A stretch of 45,084 nucleotides of DNA from an uncultured Prevotellaceae bacterium (lineage in GTDB: Bacteria; Bacteroidota; Bacteroidia; Bacteroidales; Bacteroidaceae). Under the pieces are notes generated by a model. It was not told where the DNA came from. It searched no databases and worked only from the letters and a program-made list of their open reading frames with translations. Position 1 is the stretch's first letter. Every line of letters starts with the position of its first letter. The translations under genes and the position numbers were made by a program. Where the stretch lies: contig CAMZHV010000019.1 of NCBI GenBank assembly GCA_947307015.1, positions 1 through 45,084 of the forward strand. Direction: 5' to 3'. Shown in pieces: positions 32,311-41,166 of the stretch.

Positions 32311-35031
32311 TTATGCCTCGACAGCAGCCTGGGCGGCAGCGAGACGTGCGATGGGCACGCGGAAGGGTGAGCAGCTGGCGTAGTTCAGACCAATCTTGGC
32401 GCAGAACTTGACGGAAGTGGGTTCGCCGCCATGCTCGCCGCAGATACCGCAGCGGAGGGTGGGACGTACTTCGCGACCCTTCTCAACGGCCATCTTCACT
32501 AGCTGACCAACACCATTCTGGTCGAGCACCTGGAACGGGTCAACCTTCAGGATCTTCTTCTCGAGATATGCGGGCAGGAAGCTGGCGATGTCGTCGCGGC
32601 TGTAGCCGAAGGTCATCTGTGTGAGGTCATTGGTACCGAAGGAGAAGTACTGAGCCTCAGTAGCGATGCGGTCAGCGGTGAGGGCAGCACGAGGAATCTC
32701 AATCATCGTACCAATCTCAAACTCGACTTCCACGCCGTACTCCTCGAAGACCTCGGCAGCAACGCGCTGGATGATAGCCTTCTGCTGCTTGAGCTCGTAG
32801 AGAATACCAATGAGAGGCACCATGATTTCGGGCTTGGGATCGAAGCCTTCCTTCTTCAGCTCGCAAGCGGCGCTCAAGATGGCGCGGGTCTGCATAGCGG
32901 TGATTTCGGGGAAGGTGATGCCCAGACGGCAACCGCGGTGACCGAGCATCGGGTTGTTCTCGGCAAGGCTCTCAACGCGACGCTTGATGGTAGCGAGGTC
33001 TACGCCCATCTCCTTAGCCATCGTCTCCTGACCAGCGAGATCGTGGGGCACGAACTCATGGAGAGGAGGATCGAGCAGACGGATGTTCACGGGCAGACCG
33101 TTCATAGCCTTCAAAATACCCTTGAAGTCAGCCTTCTGATAGGGCAACAGCTTAGCCAGTGCCTTCTCGCGACCCTCAGCGGTGTCGGCGAGAATCATCT
33201 GACGCATGGCGATGATCTTCTGGTCGTCGAAGAACATGTGCTCGGTACGGGTCAGACCGATACCCTTGGCACCGAAGGCGCGAGCCACTTCTGCATCGTG
33301 GGGCGTGTCGGCGTTGGTGCGAACCTGCAGCTTGGTGTACTTGTCGCAGAGGTCCATGAGCTCCTTGAAGTCGCCGCTCAGTTCAGCAGCCTTCGTGGGA
33401 ACTTCACCAGCGTAAACCTGACCGGTGGTACCATTGATGGAGATGTAGTCGCCTTCCTTATAAACAACGCCGTCGATCTCAACGGTCTTTGCCTTGTAGT
33501 CAACGTTGAGGCTACCTACGCCGGAGACGCAGCACTTACCCATGCCACGAGCCACAACGGCAGCGTGGGAGGTCATGCCGCCACGGGCGGTGAGGATACC
33601 CTCAGCAGCGCTCATACCTGCGAGGTCTTCGGGGCTGGTCTCGATGCGGACGAGTACTACCTTGTGACCGTCAGCGTGCCAAGCCTGTGCATCGTCGGCG
33701 TGGAACACAATCTGACCACAGCCTGCGCCGGGAGATGCGGGCAGACCCTGAGCGATGACCTTAGCGTTGTTGAGCGCCTTCTTGTCGAAGACGGGGTGCA
33801 GGAGCTCGTCGAGCTTCTGGGGCTCGCAGCGCATGATGGCGGTCTTCTCGTCGATCTTGCCCTCGTGGAGCAGGTCGATAGCGATCTTCACCATGGCAGC
33901 ACCCGTGCGCTTACCGTTACGGGTCTGCAGGAACCACAGCTTGCCCTCCTGAACGGTGAACTCCATGTCCTGCATGTCGCGGTAGTGCTCCTCGAGCTTC
34001 GTCTGAATCTCATCGAGCTGCTTGTAGATCTCGGGCATAGCCTCTTCCATGGACGGATATTTCACGGCACGCTCGCCCTCGCTGATACCAGCGCGCTCAG
34101 CCCAACGCTGAGAGCCAATCTTGGTGATCTGCTGCGGTGTACGGATACCGGCCACCACGTCTTCGCCCTGAGCGTTGACAAGGTACTCGCCGTTGAACAG
34201 ATTCTCGCCATTGGCAGCGTCGCGGCTGAAGCAAACACCCGTTGCGGAGGTGTCGCCCATGTTGCCGAACACCATAGCCATGACGCTGACAGCCGTACCC
34301 CACTCGTCGGGTATGCCTTCCATCTTACGATAGAGGATAGCGCGCTCGTTCATCCAACTGCGGAACACAGCGCAGATGGCGCCCCAGAGCTGCTCGATAG
34401 GATCGTTGGGGAAGTCTTTGCCAGTGCGCTCCTTGATGGCCTTCTTGAAGCGAGCCACGAGATCCTTGAGAGACTCTACGCTGAGGTCCTTGTCGAGGAC
34501 TACGCCCTGCTCCTTCTTCACCTGCTCGATGATCTCCTCGAACGGGTCAATGTCGGTCTTGTTGGCGGGCTTCAGTTCGAGCACCACATCGCCGTACATC
34601 TGCACGAAGCGGCGATAGCTGTCATACACGAAGTGGGGGTTGTTGGTCTTGCGGGCCATACCCTCAGCCACCTCGTCATTCAGACCCAGGTTCAGGATCG
34701 TATCCATCATACCAGGCATGGAAGCACGGGCGCCGGAGCGCACGCTGACGAGCAGCGGGTTCTGGGCATCGCCGAACTTGGAGTTCATCAGCTTCTCGAT
34801 GTGAGCCACGGCAGCCATGACGTCGTCGTTCAAGAGCTCCATGATCTTCTCCTGACCAACTTCATAGTACTCGTTGCAAACGTCGGTAGTGATGGTGAAG
34901 CCCGGAGGCACGGGAACGCCGATGAGGTTCATTTCGGCGAGGTTAGCACCCTTGCCACCCAGTTGCTCGCGCATCTGCGCATTGCCTTCAGCTTGTCCGT
35001 TACCGAAGGTGTAAACACGTTTTTGATTCAT
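32311..35031 (-). CDS. ppdK: Pyruvate, phosphate dikinase
   Basis: 906 residues, full length. It interconverts pyruvate + ATP + Pi with phosphoenolpyruvate + AMP + PPi. N-terminal nucleotide-binding part: VYTFGNGQAEGNAQMREQLG then GGKGANLAEM. Swivelling phosphohistidine domain: GGMTSHAAVVARGMGKCCVSG (His near residue 487). C-terminal PEP-binding barrel: HRGCRLGITFPEI, SFGTNDLTQMTFGYSRDD and the catalytic cysteine in CGICGEHGGEP (about 862-872). Cytoplasmic; in anaerobic gut bacteria it serves glycolysis with PPi or gluconeogenesis. Own promoter upstream. Confidence 0.96.
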   Translation of the reverse strand: MNQKRVYTFGNGQAEGNAQMREQLGGKGANLAEMNLIGVPVPPGFTITTDVCNEYYEVGQEKIMELLNDDVMAAVAHIEKLMNSKFGDAQNPLLVSVRSGARASMPGMMDTILNLGLNDEVAEGMARKTNNPHFVYDSYRRFVQMYGDVVLELKPANKTDIDPFEEIIEQVKKEQGVVLDKDLSVESLKDLVARFKKAIKERTGKDFPNDPIEQLWGAICAVFRSWMNERAILYRKMEGIPDEWGTAVSVMAMVFGNMGDTSATGVCFSRDAANGENLFNGEYLVNAQGEDVVAGIRTPQQITKIGSQRWAERAGISEGERAVKYPSMEEAMPEIYKQLDEIQTKLEEHYRDMQDMEFTVQEGKLWFLQTRNGKRTGAAMVKIAIDLLHEGKIDEKTAIMRCEPQKLDELLHPVFDKKALNNAKVIAQGLPASPGAGCGQIVFHADDAQAWHADGHKVVLVRIETSPEDLAGMSAAEGILTARGGMTSHAAVVARGMGKCCVSGVGSLNVDYKAKTVEIDGVVYKEGDYISINGTTGQVYAGEVPTKAAELSGDFKELMDLCDKYTKLQVRTNADTPHDAEVARAFGAKGIGLTRTEHMFFDDQKIIAMRQMILADTAEGREKALAKLLPYQKADFKGILKAMNGLPVNIRLLDPPLHEFVPHDLAGQETMAKEMGVDLATIKRRVESLAENNPMLGHRGCRLGITFPEITAMQTRAILSAACELKKEGFDPKPEIMVPLIGILYELKQQKAIIQRVAAEVFEEYGVEVEFEIGTMIEIPRAALTADRIATEAQYFSFGTNDLTQMTFGYSRDDIASFLPAYLEKKILKVDPFQVLDQNGVGQLVKMAVEKGREVRPTLRCGICGEHGGEPTSVKFCAKIGLNYASCSPFRVPIARLAAAQAAVEA

Positions 35032-35105
35032 GTTGATGATTTAATGAATTAGAGAGATTATGAATTAATGATATAAATGATGATGCTTTAGACTTAAATG
35101 GTCTG

Positions 35106-35137
35106 CAAAAGTACGTCTTTTTTTGCACACTACCAAA
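35106..35137 (-). promoter_or_regulatory. Promoter of ppdK
   Basis: On the minus strand, TTTG (35134-35137), 20 bases, TACTTTTG (35106-35113). Start about 70 bases before the ATG at 35031. Confidence 0.7.
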
Positions 35138-35188
35138 GAAAATGAGCAAAACCTTCACGGAAGAGCCATTTTTCCTTTGGAAAAGGCG

Positions 35189-36973
35189 TCAGCGCGTCTT
35201 AAACTTCAGGATGACACCGCCGTTGGCAGGCACTTGGACGTGCGAAGGACGTGTGAAAGCAAAGCTCGTCGCCACAGCCTCGCCTGTGAGGGCATCAACG
35301 GCGCGCAGCTTCAGACGCGGATTCATGCGATAAAGCTTGAAGGCGTGCTGTGGGATGTTGACGTCAACCGTGGCAGGCTGGTCATCGAAGTTCACGACAA
35401 TGAGCATCACGTCGCGGTTGTAGTGGCGCAGGAAGGCGTACTGCTTGCGCGGGTTAAAGGTCGGCGATGCCGGGTTGACATACATGAGGTCGTAGAAGTC
35501 GCCGAACATTAGCGTGCTGTCCGTGGTGCAGAGGTTGAGCAGCGTCTTGTAGAATTGGCGCGTCTCCTGCTCCTCGGGTGTCAGCTTGCGGTTGTCGAAC
35601 TTGTTGCGGTTGCGCCAGCGGCTGATGGTGTTGACGCTCCAGTAATCAAAGATCGTGGTGCGACCGTCACGCCCGCTGAAGCCTTCCTCGTCCATGCCTC
35701 GCTCACCTAATTCCTGTCCGAAGTAGATCATGACGGGACCTGTGCTGAACGTGGCGGCAACAATCATGGGCGCAAAGCCTCGCGCAGCATTGCCGGCAAA
35801 GAAGTCGGAGGCTATGCGCTGCTCATCGTGGTTCTCAAGGAACGAGAGCATGTGGGGACGAATGTCATCGACAGCCTGCCAGCATGAGGTGATGGCGTCG
35901 GCGTTGGCAGTGCCGCAGGTGACGGCGCGAAGGGTGTCATACAATCCCACCTTGTCATAGAGATAGTCAAAACGTCCTTCGTCGATATAACGGCGGTAGG
36001 CATCGGGGCCGTAGATTTCTGCGATGAAGATGACATTCGGATGCTGCTCCTTGACCCTTGGAATGGCCCAGCCCCAGAACTCAGCGGGCACCATCTCCGC
36101 CATGTCGCAACGGAAGCCGTCTACACCCTTCTCAGCCCAGAACTGGAGGATGTCCACCATCTTCGTCCACGTCGAGGGCACGGGGTCAAAATGCGTAGAG
36201 CGGCCGCCAGTATAGTCAACGCCGTAGTTGAGCTTCACGGTCTCATACCAGTCGTCGTGGCGGGCAAAGCTCGAGAACACATCGTTGCCCGTGGCGCGTG
36301 CAGGCTGCTCATAGTAGGGTTGAGCCTCGTCCTGCTGGAGGTCGAAATCGGCGTGAAAAGCCTCGCCGGGGAAATAATAGAAATTGTTCTTCGGCGAGAA
36401 GTGCATGGTTGTGTCGTCGGCAGCGCCCAAGTCTTCCGTACCCTCAGGGCAAACATCGCTGTGGTACTGGCGCGCCACATGGTTGGGCACAAAGTCAATG
36501 ATGACCTTCAGGCCAGCAGCGTGCGAACGCTCCACGAGGGCTTCAAACTCCTTCATGCGTGCCGGCACACTCGTGGCCAAGTCTGGATCTACGTCGTAGT
36601 AGTCCTTGATGGCGTATGCCGAACCTGCCTTGCCTTTGACGACGGCGTGGTGATCGCGGGCAATACCGTAGGCCGAGTAGTCGGTCTGCGTGGCGTGCTC
36701 AATGATGCCGGTGTACCAAATGTGTGTGACACCCAATTCTTTGATTTCCTTCAGCGCACGCGGCGTGAAGTCAGCCATTGTGCCACAACCGTTCTGACTG
36801 CGGTCGCCGTTCTTGATGTTGGCATTGGTGTCGTTGCCGAAGAGGCGCGTAAAGACTTGATAGATGACAGGTTTATCCATCTGCTGTACTTCTTCTGTTT
36901 GTTTGACAGTACAAGCCTGCATCAGCCCCATGATGAGCATGATGCAAGCTAAGCGTGTGAGTGACGTTTTCAT
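35189..36973 (-). CDS. GH13 alpha-amylase family protein, lipoprotein
   Basis: 594 residues. Lipobox M-Q-A-C (Cys21). The GH13 conserved regions are complete: IIDFVPNHVA (158-167), DGFRCDMAEM with nucleophile Asp290, VIFIAEIYG with acid Glu319, and SFLENHDEQR with Asp383. A C-terminal beta-sandwich (VNFDDQPATVDVNIPQHAF) closes the protein. It cuts alpha-1,4-glucans or malto-oligosaccharides outside the cytoplasm. The ATG follows the fabD stop with no gap (TAA then ATG), so translation is probably coupled although the two functions are unrelated. Confidence 0.9.
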   Translation of the reverse strand: MKTSLTRLACIMLIMGLMQACTVKQTEEVQQMDKPVIYQVFTRLFGNDTNANIKNGDRSQNGCGTMADFTPRALKEIKELGVTHIWYTGIIEHATQTDYSAYGIARDHHAVVKGKAGSAYAIKDYYDVDPDLATSVPARMKEFEALVERSHAAGLKVIIDFVPNHVARQYHSDVCPEGTEDLGAADDTTMHFSPKNNFYYFPGEAFHADFDLQQDEAQPYYEQPARATGNDVFSSFARHDDWYETVKLNYGVDYTGGRSTHFDPVPSTWTKMVDILQFWAEKGVDGFRCDMAEMVPAEFWGWAIPRVKEQHPNVIFIAEIYGPDAYRRYIDEGRFDYLYDKVGLYDTLRAVTCGTANADAITSCWQAVDDIRPHMLSFLENHDEQRIASDFFAGNAARGFAPMIVAATFSTGPVMIYFGQELGERGMDEEGFSGRDGRTTIFDYWSVNTISRWRNRNKFDNRKLTPEEQETRQFYKTLLNLCTTDSTLMFGDFYDLMYVNPASPTFNPRKQYAFLRHYNRDVMLIVVNFDDQPATVDVNIPQHAFKLYRMNPRLKLRAVDALTGEAVATSFAFTRPSHVQVPANGGVILKFKTR

Positions 36974-37876
36974 TTACAGATCTGTTGCGCTGCGAATGAC
37001 GAGGCCTTCGACATCCTTGGCAATCTTGGCAATCATTCCTTGCAGAGCCTTGCCCGGACCGCACTCGGTGAACTCGTTGGCACCGGCAGCCACCATGGCC
37101 TGCACTTCCTGTGTCCAACGCACACTGGCGGTGAGCTGTGCGATGAGGTTAACCTTGATCTCGGCGGGTTCGGTGTGTGCCTGTCCGTCAACGTTCTGGT
37201 AGACAGGGCACTTCGGGGTGTGGAACTCGGTGGCTTCGATGGCAGCCTGCAACTCGTCCTTGGCGGGCTGCATCAGGGGGCTGTGGAAAGCACCGCCAAC
37301 GGGCAGGGGCAGCGCGCGCTTGGCACCTGCTGCCTTCATCTTCTCGCAAGCTGCGTTGATGGCTTCCACCGAGCCGCTGATCACCAGCTGGCCGGGGTTG
37401 TTGTAGTTGGCAGGCACGCAGACGCCGCCTTCAGCAGTCACCTCGGCGCAGATGCGCTCCACAGTCTCATCGTCGAGACCAATGATGGCGGCCATCGTCG
37501 AGGGCTGAGCCTCGCAAGCCTTCTGCATCGCTTGGGCACGGGCGCTCACAAGGCGCAGGCCGTCCTCGAAGGACAAGGCACCGGCAGCAACCAAGGCGCT
37601 GAACTCACCCAAGGAGTGACCGCCCACCATGTCGGGCTGGAACTTGTCGCCTAAGCAGATGGCGGTGATGACAGAGTGCAGGAACACAGCAGGCTGCGTC
37701 ACCTTCGTCTGCTTCAGCTCTTCAGCTGTGCCTTCAAACATAATCTTCGTGATCTCAAAGCCGAGGATTTCATTAGCCTTGTCGAACAGCGCTTTTGCCT
37801 CAGCATTATTTTCATAGAGGTCTTTGCCCATTCCGGAGAACTGGGCGCCCTGACCAGGGAACACAAATGCTTTCAT
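36974..37876 (-). CDS. fabD: Malonyl-CoA:ACP transacylase
   Basis: 300 residues. FabD loads malonate onto acyl carrier protein for fatty-acid synthesis. MKAFVFPGQGAQFSGMGKDL at the start, nucleophile Ser88 in GGHSLGEFSAL, substrate-binding arginine in SARAQAMQ, catalytic His198 in GGAFHSPLM, and the C-terminal NEFTECGPGKALQGM are typical. Cytoplasmic. The start at 37876 is supported by the family and by the upstream promoter. It is joined directly to the GH13 gene. Confidence 0.95.
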   Translation of the reverse strand: MKAFVFPGQGAQFSGMGKDLYENNAEAKALFDKANEILGFEITKIMFEGTAEELKQTKVTQPAVFLHSVITAICLGDKFQPDMVGGHSLGEFSALVAAGALSFEDGLRLVSARAQAMQKACEAQPSTMAAIIGLDDETVERICAEVTAEGGVCVPANYNNPGQLVISGSVEAINAACEKMKAAGAKRALPLPVGGAFHSPLMQPAKDELQAAIEATEFHTPKCPVYQNVDGQAHTEPAEIKVNLIAQLTASVRWTQEVQAMVAAGANEFTECGPGKALQGMIAKIAKDVEGLVIRSATDL

Positions 37877-37968
37877 CGTTTGTTTACTTTCGAATGATGG
37901 TTGATACCTTTTTATTTATTAAACATGTCTCCCGCTGGCTTAAGCCAACGTCTTTCTTTTTGGGTGTG

Positions 37969-38000
37969 CAAAGATACTGATAAAGCAGTAAACGTCCAAA
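37969..38000 (-). promoter_or_regulatory. Promoter of fabD
   Basis: On the minus strand, TTTG (37997-38000), 20 bases, TATCTTTG (37969-37976). The rest of the 315-base gap to rlmD holds the 61-base repeat and the rlmD -7 box. Confidence 0.7.
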
Positions 38001-38041
38001 AAATTTAGCTTTTTTATACATTTCTTCTTGCAAGTTACATC

Positions 38042-38125
38042 GGTGTCGTCTTTAACTTCTTTCGCTCGGCGCTCTGCGACGCTTGACCCTTCAAGAACTT
38101 CCAAAACATGCAAAAGTTGAATAAA
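38042..38125 (-). repeat. Second copy of the 61-base dispersed repeat
   Basis: 38042-38102 is the exact reverse complement of 31811-31871. Similarity continues to about 38125 with a few mismatches. It lies between the divergent fabD and rlmD promoters. Confidence 0.85.
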
Positions 38126-38163
38126 AAATAGGCCGTGGACGCGGGCGTTCGGATTAAAATGCT

Positions 38164-38171
38164 TACCTTTG
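38164..38171 (+). promoter_or_regulatory. Promoter -7 box of rlmD
   Basis: TACCTTTG, 20 bases before the ATG at 38192. No good TTTG at the usual distance. Confidence 0.55.
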
Positions 38172-38191
38172 CGGCGCAAAAACATAACATT

Positions 38192-39700
38192 ATGGCAAGA
38201 AAAAAGAAAGCGCTACCCCTGTTGGAGGGTGTGACCATAGAGGCCGTGGCCGCTGAGGGCAAGGCCCTGGTGCGGGTTGATGACCTCGTGGTGTTCGTGC
38301 CCTTCGCCGTGCCTGGCGATGTGGTCGATTTGCAGGTGACAAAGAAGAAGCACTCCTATGCCGAGGCGGAAGTCGTGCGACTGCTGAAGCCCAGCCCCGA
38401 CCGCATCGCGCCCTTCTGTCCGCACTTCGGTGTCTGCGGCGGTTGCAAATGGCAGATTCTGCCCTACGAGCTACAGCTGCGGGCCAAGCAGCAGCAGGTC
38501 ATGGACGCCCTGACGCGCATCGGCAAGGTGGAACTGCCCCCCTGCCAGCCCATCCTCGGCTCGAAGCGCACACAGGAGTACCGCAACAAGCTGGAGTTTG
38601 GCTTTGCCAACCGCCGCTGGCTCACGAAGGAGCAGATCCGTTCTGGCGAGGCCTTCGAGCGGCAGGAGAGCGTAGGCTATCACGCCAACGGCACCTTCGA
38701 CAAGATTCTGCCCATCGAGGAGTGCCATCTCATGGAACCCATCAACGACCGCATCCGTCTGGCCATACGCGATTATGCCTACGACCACAACCTCACCTTC
38801 TTCGATGCCCGCGAGCATACGGGTCTGCTGCGAGGCATGATGATACGCCTTTCTAATTCAGGCGGTTTGATGCTGTTGATTCAATTTGTTATTGAAACCG
38901 ACGTGGAGCATCAGCAGGCTATGGATCTGATGGCTTACGTCCACGAGCAGTTCCCCGAAATCACCTCCCTTCTCTACGTCAACAACCGCAAGTTCAACGA
39001 CACCTTTGGCGACCTGCCCGTAGAAGTCTTTGCAGGCGACGACCATATTTTCTTGGAGATGGAAGGCCTCCGTTTCAAGGTCGGCGCCAAGAGTTTCTAC
39101 CAAACCAACACCGAACAGGCCTACGAATTATATAAGGTGGCACGAGAATTTGCCTTCGAAAGACCCACCCCTGACCCCTCCCGTCAAGGAGGGGAATGGC
39201 TGCGCGAAGCTAACGAACGTAGTGAGGCTCTCCCCCTGACGGGGGAGCGGGGAGAGGGTCTTCTCGTCTACGACCTCTACACCGGCACAGGCACCATTGC
39301 CAACTTCGTAGCCCGTCAGGCACGGCAGGTCATCGGCATTGAATACGTCCCTGAAGCCATTGAGGATGCCAAGGTCAACAGCGCCATCAACGGCATCACG
39401 AATACGCAGTTCTTTGCAGGCGACATGAAGGACATCCTCACCGACGCCTTCATTGCCGAGCATGGGCGCCCGGACATCATCATCACCGACCCGCCCCGTG
39501 CCGGTATGCACGCCGATGTCATCAAGGTGATCCTCAACGCCGCACCCTCGCGCATTGTCTACGTCAGCTGCAACCCCGCAACACAAGCGCGCGACCTTGC
39601 ACTGCTCGACGCAGCTTACAAGGTCACGCGTATACAACCAGTTGATATGTTCCCGCACACACAGCACGTGGAGAACGTGGTGCAGCTCGTGCGCCGCTAA
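38192..39700 (+). CDS. rlmD: 23S rRNA (uracil-C5)-methyltransferase, RlmD/TrmA type, with in-frame repeat insertion
   Basis: 502 residues from MARKKKALPLLEGVTIEAVA; a -7 box at 38164 excludes the longer frame. A TRAM domain (10-65) leads to an iron-sulfur cluster region (CPHFGVCGGCKW, Cys76, 82, 85, and a later EECHLM). The SAM-binding part has VYDLYTGTGTIANFVA, DPPRAGM and the catalytic cysteine in YVSCNPATQARDL. Between the conserved strand FAF and LLVYDLYTGTG the protein carries about 33 extra residues (324-356, ERPTPDPSRQGGEWL...) that are the translation of a palindromic repeat. The site is on the surface before motif I, so the enzyme may tolerate it. Family members usually run to about 450-480 residues. 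Confidence 0.9.
   Translation: MARKKKALPLLEGVTIEAVAAEGKALVRVDDLVVFVPFAVPGDVVDLQVTKKKHSYAEAEVVRLLKPSPDRIAPFCPHFGVCGGCKWQILPYELQLRAKQQQVMDALTRIGKVELPPCQPILGSKRTQEYRNKLEFGFANRRWLTKEQIRSGEAFERQESVGYHANGTFDKILPIEECHLMEPINDRIRLAIRDYAYDHNLTFFDAREHTGLLRGMMIRLSNSGGLMLLIQFVIETDVEHQQAMDLMAYVHEQFPEITSLLYVNNRKFNDTFGDLPVEVFAGDDHIFLEMEGLRFKVGAKSFYQTNTEQAYELYKVAREFAFERPTPDPSRQGGEWLREANERSEALPLTGERGEGLLVYDLYTGTGTIANFVARQARQVIGIEYVPEAIEDAKVNSAINGITNTQFFAGDMKDILTDAFIAEHGRPDIIITDPPRAGMHADVIKVILNAAPSRIVYVSCNPATQARDLALLDAAYKVTRIQPVDMFPHTQHVENVVQLVRR
39163..39262 (+). repeat. GC-rich palindromic repeat, copy 7 (inside rlmD)
   Basis: Two hairpins: CCCCTCC-cgtcaa-GGAGGGG (about 39174-39193) and CTCCCCC-tgac-GGGGGAG (about 39231-39248), flanked by CCCACCCCTGA and GGGGAGAGGG. 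The length keeps the rlmD frame open. Modules match copies 2 and 3 loosely. Confidence 0.7.
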
Positions 39701-39729
39701 TGTCTTTAACTTCTTTAACTTCCTTATTA

Positions 39730-40623
39730 TTATTGCACAAGCTCGTCGATGCCCATAGCCGCTTCTGCGCTTGCAAGGGAATCGGCACGAGCCTGTTCTG
39801 CGGCAAGGGAGTCGCGGAGGGCACGTTCCTCACGGGCACGGGCAGCGTCACGGGCAGAATAAGCTTCGGTGACATATTCGCCTGCGGCGTGTGCAGCAAT
39901 ATAGCGGTCATAAGCCTCCGACGTACCCTTGCTGTCAGCCTCGCGCCAATCCAGCGAGTCAATCTTGTGCTGTGCCACCTTCACAAAAGGCGAGCGGGGA
40001 TGCGTCTGAATGAAGTTGCGATAGTCCTCCGTGTTGGAGCTACCGGCCACGACCTCCCACACCGCATCTTCCTTCTGCAACTCGCGCAGCTGGGCACGCA
40101 CCTCTTCGAGGTGCTCGCTGTTGGGATAGCGCGCAATGAAGTCCTCGAAGTTGAGCGGGTCATTGCAGTCGCGCAGCAGGTTGAAAGCCTTCTCCTCGCT
40201 GTAGCGGCGCTGCTGGTAGTTGTCCCAATAGAGATAGCCGCCCACGCCGATGACCACGATGATAAACAGCAACAAATACCATGGCATCCCTTTCTTCGGC
40301 GCCACGGAGCCATTGCCCTCCCCTACTGCCCCAGATGGAGCGTCTGTTGAAGTGTTGACAGAGGACGAAGCATCCGTAGCCCCCTCGGGGGCTGAATGGG
40401 GGGCCACCTCACCCTCACCCTCGCCACCAGGCTCCAACATGATTTCAGGTTGCGTCTCGAAGCGCGTGTGGCAATGAGGACATTGTGCGACATACATCAG
40501 CACCGTGCGTTGGCAGATGGGGCAGCGCTTCACGTTGCCTGCGATGCGAACACCGCACTCGGGACAAGTCTCCGCTTTCGAGGACACTTGATGACCGCAC
40601 TCTGGACATTTGATTAAGCTCAT
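39730..40623 (-). CDS. Zinc-ribbon membrane protein with helical C-terminal domain
   Basis: 297 residues. Two zinc ribbons: CPECG (6-10) with CPECG (20-24), and CPICQ (34-38) with CPHCH (48-52). A low-complexity linker (about 60-112, G, E, S, A-rich) precedes one membrane span (114-133, YLLLFIIVVIGVGGYLYW). The C-terminal ~160 residues are helical with repeats of the type FIARYPNSEHLEEVRAQL and FIQTHPRSPFVKVAQHKI, resembling tetratricopeptide-like or Sel1-like arrangement but not assigned. The tail is rich in A, R, E and D. Role unknown; the ribbons should face the cytoplasm. Single-gene unit. Confidence 0.75.
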   Translation of the reverse strand: MSLIKCPECGHQVSSKAETCPECGVRIAGNVKRCPICQRTVLMYVAQCPHCHTRFETQPEIMLEPGGEGEGEVAPHSAPEGATDASSSVNTSTDAPSGAVGEGNGSVAPKKGMPWYLLLFIIVVIGVGGYLYWDNYQQRRYSEEKAFNLLRDCNDPLNFEDFIARYPNSEHLEEVRAQLRELQKEDAVWEVVAGSSNTEDYRNFIQTHPRSPFVKVAQHKIDSLDWREADSKGTSEAYDRYIAAHAAGEYVTEAYSARDAARAREERALRDSLAAEQARADSLASAEAAMGIDELVQ

Positions 40624-40733
40624 TTTCTACTCTTTTTTTATACGTATTTCACTTCTTTTGGCCATAGAAAGCCCGAATTTGAGTACAAAGATACATCTTT
40701 TTCCCGATTTGAAGCAAAAAAATCACGAAAAAG

Positions 40734-40764
40734 TTTGCATTCTCACAAATAATCTCTACCTTTG
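40734..40764 (+). promoter_or_regulatory. Promoter of tRNA-Ala
   Basis: TTTG (40734-40737), 19 bases, TACCTTTG (40757-40764). Full consensus; start about 14 bases before the tRNA. Confidence 0.75.
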
Positions 40765-40784
40765 CACCGCTTTTCCAAAGTAAA

Positions 40785-40858
40785 GGGGCATTAGCTCATC
40801 TGGCTAGAGCGTTTGACTGGCAGTCAAGAGGTGGCGAGTTCGAGTCTCGCATGCTCCA
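40785..40858 (+). tRNA. tRNA-Ala (GGC)
   Basis: Acceptor arms GGGGCAT/ATGCTCC include the G3-U70 pair that marks alanine tRNAs. Anticodon loop CTGGCAG gives GGC; T arm GCGAG/CTCGC with TTCGAGT loop; discriminator A. CCA is not encoded. Confidence 0.93.
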
Positions 40859-40872
40859 CAAACCCGCAACCA

Positions 40873-40902
40873 AAACCCGCTGAATCTCAGCGGGTTTCTT
40901 GT
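40873..40902 (+). terminator. Intrinsic terminator after tRNA-Ala
   Basis: AAACCCGCTGA (40873-40883) and TCAGCGGGTTT (40887-40897), 11 pairs, followed by a T-rich stretch. Confidence 0.75.
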
Positions 40903-40922
40903 TTCTTACCCCAAAAACTCTT

Positions 40923-41021
40923 CTACAGTTCCTGCCCCACAATCAACTCGGGCTTCGTGTTTTGAGAACGGATAGCCGACATGTTTTTGTGTCGCTGTTG
41001 AGGGGTGAGGTGGTCCATCAT
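40923..41021 (-). pseudogene. vsr: Remnant of a Vsr-type mismatch endonuclease
   Basis: A 32-residue frame, MMDHLTPQQRHKNMSAIRSQ followed by NTKPELIVGQEL, then a stop. This matches the N-terminus of very-short-patch repair endonucleases (D-H-L-T-P-x-Q-R-x-x-N-M-x-A-I-x-S-x-N-T-K-P-E). The catalytic region (about 100 residues further) is missing; the fragment ends 26 bases from the tRNA-Ala terminator. Vsr genes usually sit beside a cytosine methyltransferase, which is not here. It looks like the stump of a lost restriction-modification island at the tRNA. Confidence 0.65.
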
Positions 41022-41127
41022 TTGTCACTCATTCTCGTCAAGGATTGCCAATTATTTTGCAAAGGCACAAAAAATCCTTCTTGATTTCTTAATAAACCCG
41101 GTAAAATCTTAAAGAATGCCGGAATGT

Positions 41128-41158
41128 TTTGATTCTTCACAGAGCCGGAGTACTTTTG
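41128..41158 (+). promoter_or_regulatory. Promoter of the 158-residue gene
   Basis: TTTG (41128-41131), 19 bases, TACTTTTG (41151-41158). The predicted start (about 41165) lies at the ATG of 41167, so the transcript may be leaderless or nearly so. Confidence 0.65.
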
Positions 41159-41166
41159 CGCAAAAA

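Noticed and set aside
32938..35052. 704-codon plus-strand frame opposite ppdK
   Set aside because: Shadow of ppdK; no motif, no promoter and a repetitive L, V, H, E composition.
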